From Candidatus Pacearchaeota archaeon ex4484_31 (GTDB lineage: Archaea; Nanobdellota; Nanobdellia; Pacearchaeales; UBA284), in assembly GCA_002254805.1 (NCBI GenBank), contig NJDW01000029.1, positions 1 to 7,215 on the forward strand: 7,215 nt of DNA, in the 5' to 3' direction. Shown piece after piece: positions 4,408 through 7,215 of this stretch. A program made the position numbers and the translations under genes. A model generated the notes under the pieces. It ran no database searches. It saw only the letters and a list, made by a program, of their open reading frames with translations, and was not told where the DNA came from. Each line of letters starts with the position of its first letter. Within the stretch, counting starts at the first letter, position 1.

Positions 4408-5288
4408 AAATAATAACTGTTGTAAGCGGAAAGGGTGGAACAGGAAAAACAAGCATAACAGCTTCTCTAGCTGTTATCCTATCAAGAAAAAACAAGATCG
4501 TTGCTGTTGATTGTGATGTTGATGCTCCAAATCTTGCTTTAGCACTTGGCTTAGAAAGGTTTAGCCAGAAAAAGAAAATTTCAACAAGCGAAAAAGCTAA
4601 GCTTGTTTCAATGAAAGGACTAAGTAAGGAAGCTTGTAAAAAACTTGTTGGAATATGTAATTTCGGAGCAATTTCTTTTGATGGAAAGAACTTGACTATA
4701 GATAAATTTCTGTGTGAAGGTTGTGGTGCCTGCTCATTACTTTATCCAAAAAACATAAAACTAGTTAAGGTTATGAACGGAAACATAATGGTGGGAAAAA
4801 CAAGCTATGGCTTTTATCTTGTTTCTGGTCAGCTAGAGATTGGTGAGAGTGGTTCAGGTAAGATAGTTACAGAAGTAAAAAACAAAGCATTTAAGCTAGC
4901 AAACAAAGAAAAAGCTGACATAATGCTAGTAGATTCAGCAGCTGGTATAGGCTGTCCTGTCATTGCTTCCTTACAAGGAAGTGATTTTGTTGTTGCTGTT
5001 ACAGAACCTACACCATCAGCTTTTAACGATCTAAAAAGAGCTATAGCTATAACCCAGCATTTTATGATTCCTTACGGATTGATAATAAACAAATATGATA
5101 TAAACAAAGATTTTGCAAAAGAAATCGAAGAATTTGCAAGAAAGAATAGAATTCCGGTTTTAGGAAAAATCAAATATGATAAAGCATTTGTTACAGCTTT
5201 AACAGAACTAAAACCGATTGTTGTTTACAAAAAAAGTTATGCTTTTATTTTTGAAAAAATTTTAAGGAAAATCTTTGAAAATCTTTAA
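4404..5288 (+). CDS. Second MinD-superfamily ATPase with a degenerate, single-cluster ferredoxin insert (COG1149), 294 residues
   Basis: Walker A is SGKGGTGKT (8-16, signature lysine K10), then VAVDCDVDAPNLALALGL (33-50). The ATPase half resumes with IMLVDSAAGIGCPVIASL (173-190) and VAVTEPTPSAFNDL. The GIGCPVIAS form marks the second of the usual COG1149 pair. In the inserted ferredoxin domain the first CxxCxxC is gone (residues 66-84 hold only C78), while C85 (in CNFGAI) aligns with the fourth cysteine of motif I. Motif II keeps C104, C107 and C110, but the fourth position is Y114 (LLYPKNI). By ferredoxin wiring this removes all four ligands of one cluster and keeps all four of the other. 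It likely pairs with the ATPase at 3052-3891. The start overlaps the DUF123 stop. Confidence 0.93.
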   Translation: MKIITVVSGKGGTGKTSITASLAVILSRKNKIVAVDCDVDAPNLALALGLERFSQKKKISTSEKAKLVSMKGLSKEACKKLVGICNFGAISFDGKNLTIDKFLCEGCGACSLLYPKNIKLVKVMNGNIMVGKTSYGFYLVSGQLEIGESGSGKIVTEVKNKAFKLANKEKADIMLVDSAAGIGCPVIASLQGSDFVVAVTEPTPSAFNDLKRAIAITQHFMIPYGLIINKYDINKDFAKEIEEFARKNRIPVLGKIKYDKAFVTALTELKPIVVYKKSYAFIFEKILRKIFENL

Positions 5289-5298
5289 AAGCATAAAA

Positions 5299-5811
5299 AT
5301 GGTTGAAATAAAGGCAGTACAAAAGGTTTCGTTACTTGACTATCCTGGAAAGGTCAGTGCTATAATTTTTCTTGGAGGATGCAACTTTAGATGCCCTTTC
5401 TGTTATAATGTTGATATAGTGCTAAATCCAGAGAAGCTAGTGAACATAGATGAAAAAATAGTGCTTGAATTTTTAAAAAAGAGAAAAAAGTTTTTAGACG
5501 GTGTTTGCATAACAGGAGGAGAACCAACAATACATAAAGATCTGCCAGAGTTTATAAGAAAAATAAAAGCCTTAGGCTTACTTGTAAAACTAGATACTAA
5601 TGGATATATGCCTGAAATGCTTGAAAAGCTCTTTGACGAAAAACTTAGAGCATTGAAAGGATCTAAACGTTATGTTCTTCAGCAGTTTTTGAACGATAAG
5701 AAAATGATAGACAAAAGATTCAATAAAGTAAAACCATATCCTCAAAAGGTTCTTGAAAAATTTTTAAAGTTGGTTCAACCATTTTTTAAAGAGGTTGAAC
5801 TCAGAGCGTAA
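5299..5811 (+). CDS. Shortened radical SAM protein of the pyruvate-formate-lyase/NrdG activase-like family (COG1180), 170 residues
   Basis: The N-terminus MVEIKAVQKVSLLDYPGKV matches the usual start of archaeal and bacterial COG1180 proteins, so the ATG at 5299 is preferred over an in-frame TTG at 5275 inside the MinD gene. Visible motifs: the SAM/Fe-S loop C28-x3-C32-x2-C35-Y-N, the GGEP motif (73-76) and KLDTNG (97-102). After EKLFDEKLRA the chain jumps to KGSKRYVLQQF (120-130), KPYP (145-148) and the C-terminal VELRA. In full-length relatives (about 220-240 residues) these are separated by roughly 50-60 residues, including an MDIKAP-like strand. No stop or frameshift is seen, so it is an in-frame internal loss. 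A glycyl radical enzyme partner is not visible here. Confidence 0.85.
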   Translation: MVEIKAVQKVSLLDYPGKVSAIIFLGGCNFRCPFCYNVDIVLNPEKLVNIDEKIVLEFLKKRKKFLDGVCITGGEPTIHKDLPEFIRKIKALGLLVKLDTNGYMPEMLEKLFDEKLRALKGSKRYVLQQFLNDKKMIDKRFNKVKPYPQKVLEKFLKLVQPFFKEVELRA

Positions 5812-5812
5812 A

Positions 5813-6715
5813 ATGAAGATAGAGCTCATAGCTTTTGATTCGTTAGGTGTTAGAAGCATGTGTACTTTTGTTGAAACAAAAGATACAAGCATTTTGATAG
5901 ATCCTTCAGCAAGTCTTGCTCCTAACAAGTTTGGGTTGCCTCCTCATCCAAAAGAAATTGAAAGGCTGAATGAGTTATGGCAACTGATAGTAAAAAAGGC
6001 AAGAAAAGCTAAGGTATTGATAATAAGCCATTATCACTATGATCATTATAATCCTAACAGGCCAGAACTGTTCAAAGGAAAAATAGTACTTTTGAAAGAT
6101 CCTAAGAAAAACATAAACAAAAGTCAAACAATAAGAGCTAAAGAATTTCTTGAAAAAATAGAAGGAATTCCAAAAAAGATAGAGTATGTTGATGGAAAAA
6201 GCTTTACTTTTGGAAAAACAAAAATAAATTTTTCTAAAGCTGTGCCACATGGAATAAATTCAAAGCTAGGTTTTGTTGTTGAAACTTCTGTTATGGAAAA
6301 AAACTTTAAACTTTTACATACCTCTGATGTTGAAGGACCTGCTTTGAAGGAGCAGGTAGAATTTATCTTAAAAGAAAAACCAAATTTTTTGATAGTTGAT
6401 GGACCTCTTTCATGTATGCTTGGTTTTAGGTATCCTGTAACTGCTTTGAATGAATCTATAAAAAATATGTTAAGCATAATCGATAGATGTCCTATCAAAA
6501 CCTTTATACTTGAACATCATTTCTTAAGAGACGCTAAATGGAAGGAAAGAGCTAAAAAGATTTTTGAAAAAGCAGAAAAGAAAAAAATAAAAATCCTAAC
6601 AGCAGCTGAATTTAATAACAAACCTATAGAGGTTTTAGAGCTAAAAAGAAAAGAACTTTACGAGAAATTTCCTGCTAAAAAAATAAAAAAAGTTTCATCA
6701 GAGCTTTTGCCTTAA
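5813..6715 (+). CDS. UPF0282 family metallo-beta-lactamase-fold protein (COG2248), 300 residues
   Basis: The start MKIELIAFDSLGVRSMCTFVE is the conserved UPF0282 N-terminus, so the ATG at 5813 is chosen over a TTG at 5795 that lies within the radical SAM gene. MBL-fold ligands are visible: H73-x-H75-x-D77-H78 in SHYHYDHYNP, H146 in AVPHG, D172 in TSDVEGP, and H235/H236 in LEHHFLRD. The full length of about 300 residues is normal and nothing is missing. The family is mostly archaeal and its substrate is unknown; a metal-dependent hydrolase of the RNase-Z/glyoxalase-like superfamily is the general expectation. It starts one base after the upstream stop, so it is in the same operon as the radical SAM gene and ferredoxin. 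It is unrelated in detail to the COG1237 protein upstream. Confidence 0.92.
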   Translation: MKIELIAFDSLGVRSMCTFVETKDTSILIDPSASLAPNKFGLPPHPKEIERLNELWQLIVKKARKAKVLIISHYHYDHYNPNRPELFKGKIVLLKDPKKNINKSQTIRAKEFLEKIEGIPKKIEYVDGKSFTFGKTKINFSKAVPHGINSKLGFVVETSVMEKNFKLLHTSDVEGPALKEQVEFILKEKPNFLIVDGPLSCMLGFRYPVTALNESIKNMLSIIDRCPIKTFILEHHFLRDAKWKERAKKIFEKAEKKKIKILTAAEFNNKPIEVLELKRKELYEKFPAKKIKKVSSELLP

Positions 6716-6716
6716 A

Positions 6717-6881
6717 ATGGTGAAGGTAGATAAAGAAAAGTGCATAGGATGTGGAGCATGCGCTAGTGTTTGTCCTGAAGGGTTTGAAATTGTTGACGGA
6801 AAATCAAGAGTAAAGAACGAGAAAGCCAGATGCATAGATGAAGCAATAAACATTTGTCCTGTAGAAGCAATATCAAAATAG
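6717..6881 (+). CDS. Small single-cluster [4Fe-4S] ferredoxin, 54 residues
   Basis: ATG at 6717, one base after the UPF0282 stop, to TAG at 6879-6881. The sequence gives C9-x2-C12-x2-C15-x3-C19-P and, later, C39 and C47-P. C9, C12, C15 and C47 can ligate one [4Fe-4S] cluster, while C19 and C39 are left over. This is the same six-cysteine layout as Thermotoga maritima ferredoxin (10, 13, 16, 20, 43, 51), in which the extra pair forms a disulfide. It probably acts as a soluble electron carrier, perhaps for the MinD ATPases or radical SAM protein in its operon or for the indolepyruvate oxidoreductase gene that follows (inference). Its length, start and stop are unambiguous despite the small size. 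Confidence 0.93.
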   Translation: MVKVDKEKCIGCGACASVCPEGFEIVDGKSRVKNEKARCIDEAINICPVEAISK

Positions 6882-6910
6882 AGAAGCTAGAAAAAAGATA
6901 AAGCTTTTGC

Positions 6911-6932
6911 TTATTTTTTATTTTTTATTTTA
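6911..6932 (+). terminator. T-tract terminator after the ferredoxin gene
   Basis: Three successive runs of T broken by single A residues follow the ferredoxin stop by about 30 bases, with no stable hairpin. Archaeal polymerase terminates on such oligo-T tracts, so this probably closes the 4132-6881 unit. Confidence 0.5.
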
Positions 6933-6937
6933 GTTAG

Positions 6938-6948
6938 TTTTTTAAACT
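6938..6948 (+). promoter_or_regulatory. Possible TATA box for the iorA-like gene
   Basis: TTTTTTAAACT lies about 37 bases before the ATG at 6980, which would give a leader of roughly ten bases, like the other first genes here. The surrounding sequence is T-rich, so the exact element is uncertain. Confidence 0.4.
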
Positions 6949-6979
6949 TCTTTTTCTTTATCTTTGGAATTTTCTAAAA

Positions 6980-7215
6980 ATGGAAAAAAGAGAAAAAAGA
7001 AGCAAGATAAGAGAAGCTCTTTTATCAGGTAACGAAGCTGTTGCTCAAGGAGCTTTAGAAGCTGGTCTTGGTTATGCTTCAAGTTATCCTGGAACTCCTG
7101 CAAGTGAAATAGGCGAAGCTCTTGCAAAAGCTTCTAAAAAGTTTGGAATCTATTTTGAGTGGTCAACAAACGAAAAGGTTGCTCTTGAGGGTGCTGCAGG
7201 AGCAGCATTTTCTGG
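6980..7215 (+). CDS. iorA: N-terminal part of indolepyruvate ferredoxin oxidoreductase alpha subunit (IorA-like), cut by the window edge
   Basis: Seventy-eight codons are present. After a basic leader (MEKREKRSK) the protein reads LLSGNEAVAQGALEAGLGY, then SSYPGTPASEIGE (35-46) and FEWSTNEKVALEGAAGAA (59-76). These are the conserved opening motifs of IorA/COG4231, the thiamine-diphosphate enzyme that oxidatively decarboxylates aryl pyruvates from aromatic amino acids, giving aryl-acetyl-CoA and reduced ferredoxin. YPGTPxSE and the NEK motif with its glutamate belong to the pyrimidine-domain entrance of the 2-oxoacid:ferredoxin oxidoreductase superfamily. The ThDP-binding part, C-terminal ferredoxin domain and beta subunit lie outside the window, so a different COG4231 member remains possible. 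It seems to start a new unit after the T-tract. The antisense open frame at 6942-7127 is a shadow. Confidence 0.87.
   Translation, partial: MEKREKRSKIREALLSGNEAVAQGALEAGLGYASSYPGTPASEIGEALAKASKKFGIYFEWSTNEKVALEGAAGAAFS

Noticed and set aside
5275..5298. TTG start for the radical SAM gene overlapping the MinD gene
   Set aside because: Family members begin at MVEIK-like sequence, encoded from the ATG at 5299; the eight extra residues look like untranslated sequence.
5795..5812. TTG start for the UPF0282 gene
   Set aside because: The conserved UPF0282 N-terminus starts at the ATG at 5813, just after the upstream stop.
5975..6498. Minus-strand open frames opposite UPF0282
   Set aside because: Phe/Ser/Tyr-rich low-complexity products typical of the reverse of lysine-rich genes; the plus-strand UPF0282 is intact.
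1..7215. CRISPR arrays, tRNA/rRNA genes, insertion sequences or transposase genes
   Set aside because: I saw no regularly spaced direct repeats, cloverleaf-like or rRNA sequence, terminal inverted repeats or transposase motifs.

Overview
The window reads as a piece of an AT-rich, anaerobic archaeal genome. The archaeal signs are protein families largely confined to archaea (DUF357, the DUF123/Uri-type endonuclease, UPF0282), AT-rich TATA boxes about 30-37 bases before several start codons with almost no leader, AGA/AGG-dominated arginine codons, and T-tract rather than hairpin termination. Anaerobiosis is suggested by the density of ferredoxin modules, a glycyl-radical-activase-like radical SAM protein and an indolepyruvate:ferredoxin oxidoreductase. 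The lineage cannot be fixed from the sequence; a DPANN or other uncultured archaeon is a guess.

Layout. 1-117: tail of a gene on the plus strand, possibly a P-loop kinase, ending convergently against a small unknown minus-strand gene (114-449). 450-562: divergent promoter region. 563-1798: plus-strand unit with an unrecognised 55-residue ORF, a DUF5320 protein and a DUF134 helix-turn-helix protein; the last two carry look-alike zinc ribbons. 1853-3891: a second unit starting at its own TATA box, with a NifX/orange-protein-like COG1433 protein, a membrane-anchored COG1237-type metallo-beta-lactamase-fold protein and a MinD-type ATPase with an inserted two-cluster ferredoxin domain. 3875-4132: DUF357 gene on the minus strand. 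4132-6881: a tight plus-strand run of a 5'-truncated DUF123 endonuclease, a second MinD/ferredoxin ATPase, a shortened radical SAM protein, a UPF0282 metallo-beta-lactamase-fold protein and a small [4Fe-4S] ferredoxin. 6882-6979: T-rich terminator and promoter. 6980-7215: 5' end of an iorA-like gene.

How the genes may work together. A COG1433 protein with two MinD ATPases carrying ferredoxin inserts is the core of the anaerobe-specific orange-protein (ORP) type of locus known from Desulfovibrio, where ORP binds a Mo-Cu-S cluster. DUF134 and DUF5320 proteins and a COG1237 metallohydrolase are plausible partners. The inferred theme is ATP-driven, redox-linked handling of a metal-sulfur cofactor; the substrate is unknown. 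The points most worth a second look are the selective loss of one Fe-S cluster site in the second MinD ATPase, an apparent in-frame deletion of the middle of the radical SAM domain, the truncated DUF123 gene whose recognisable homology begins before any usable start codon, and the shared zinc-ribbon module in DUF5320 and DUF134.
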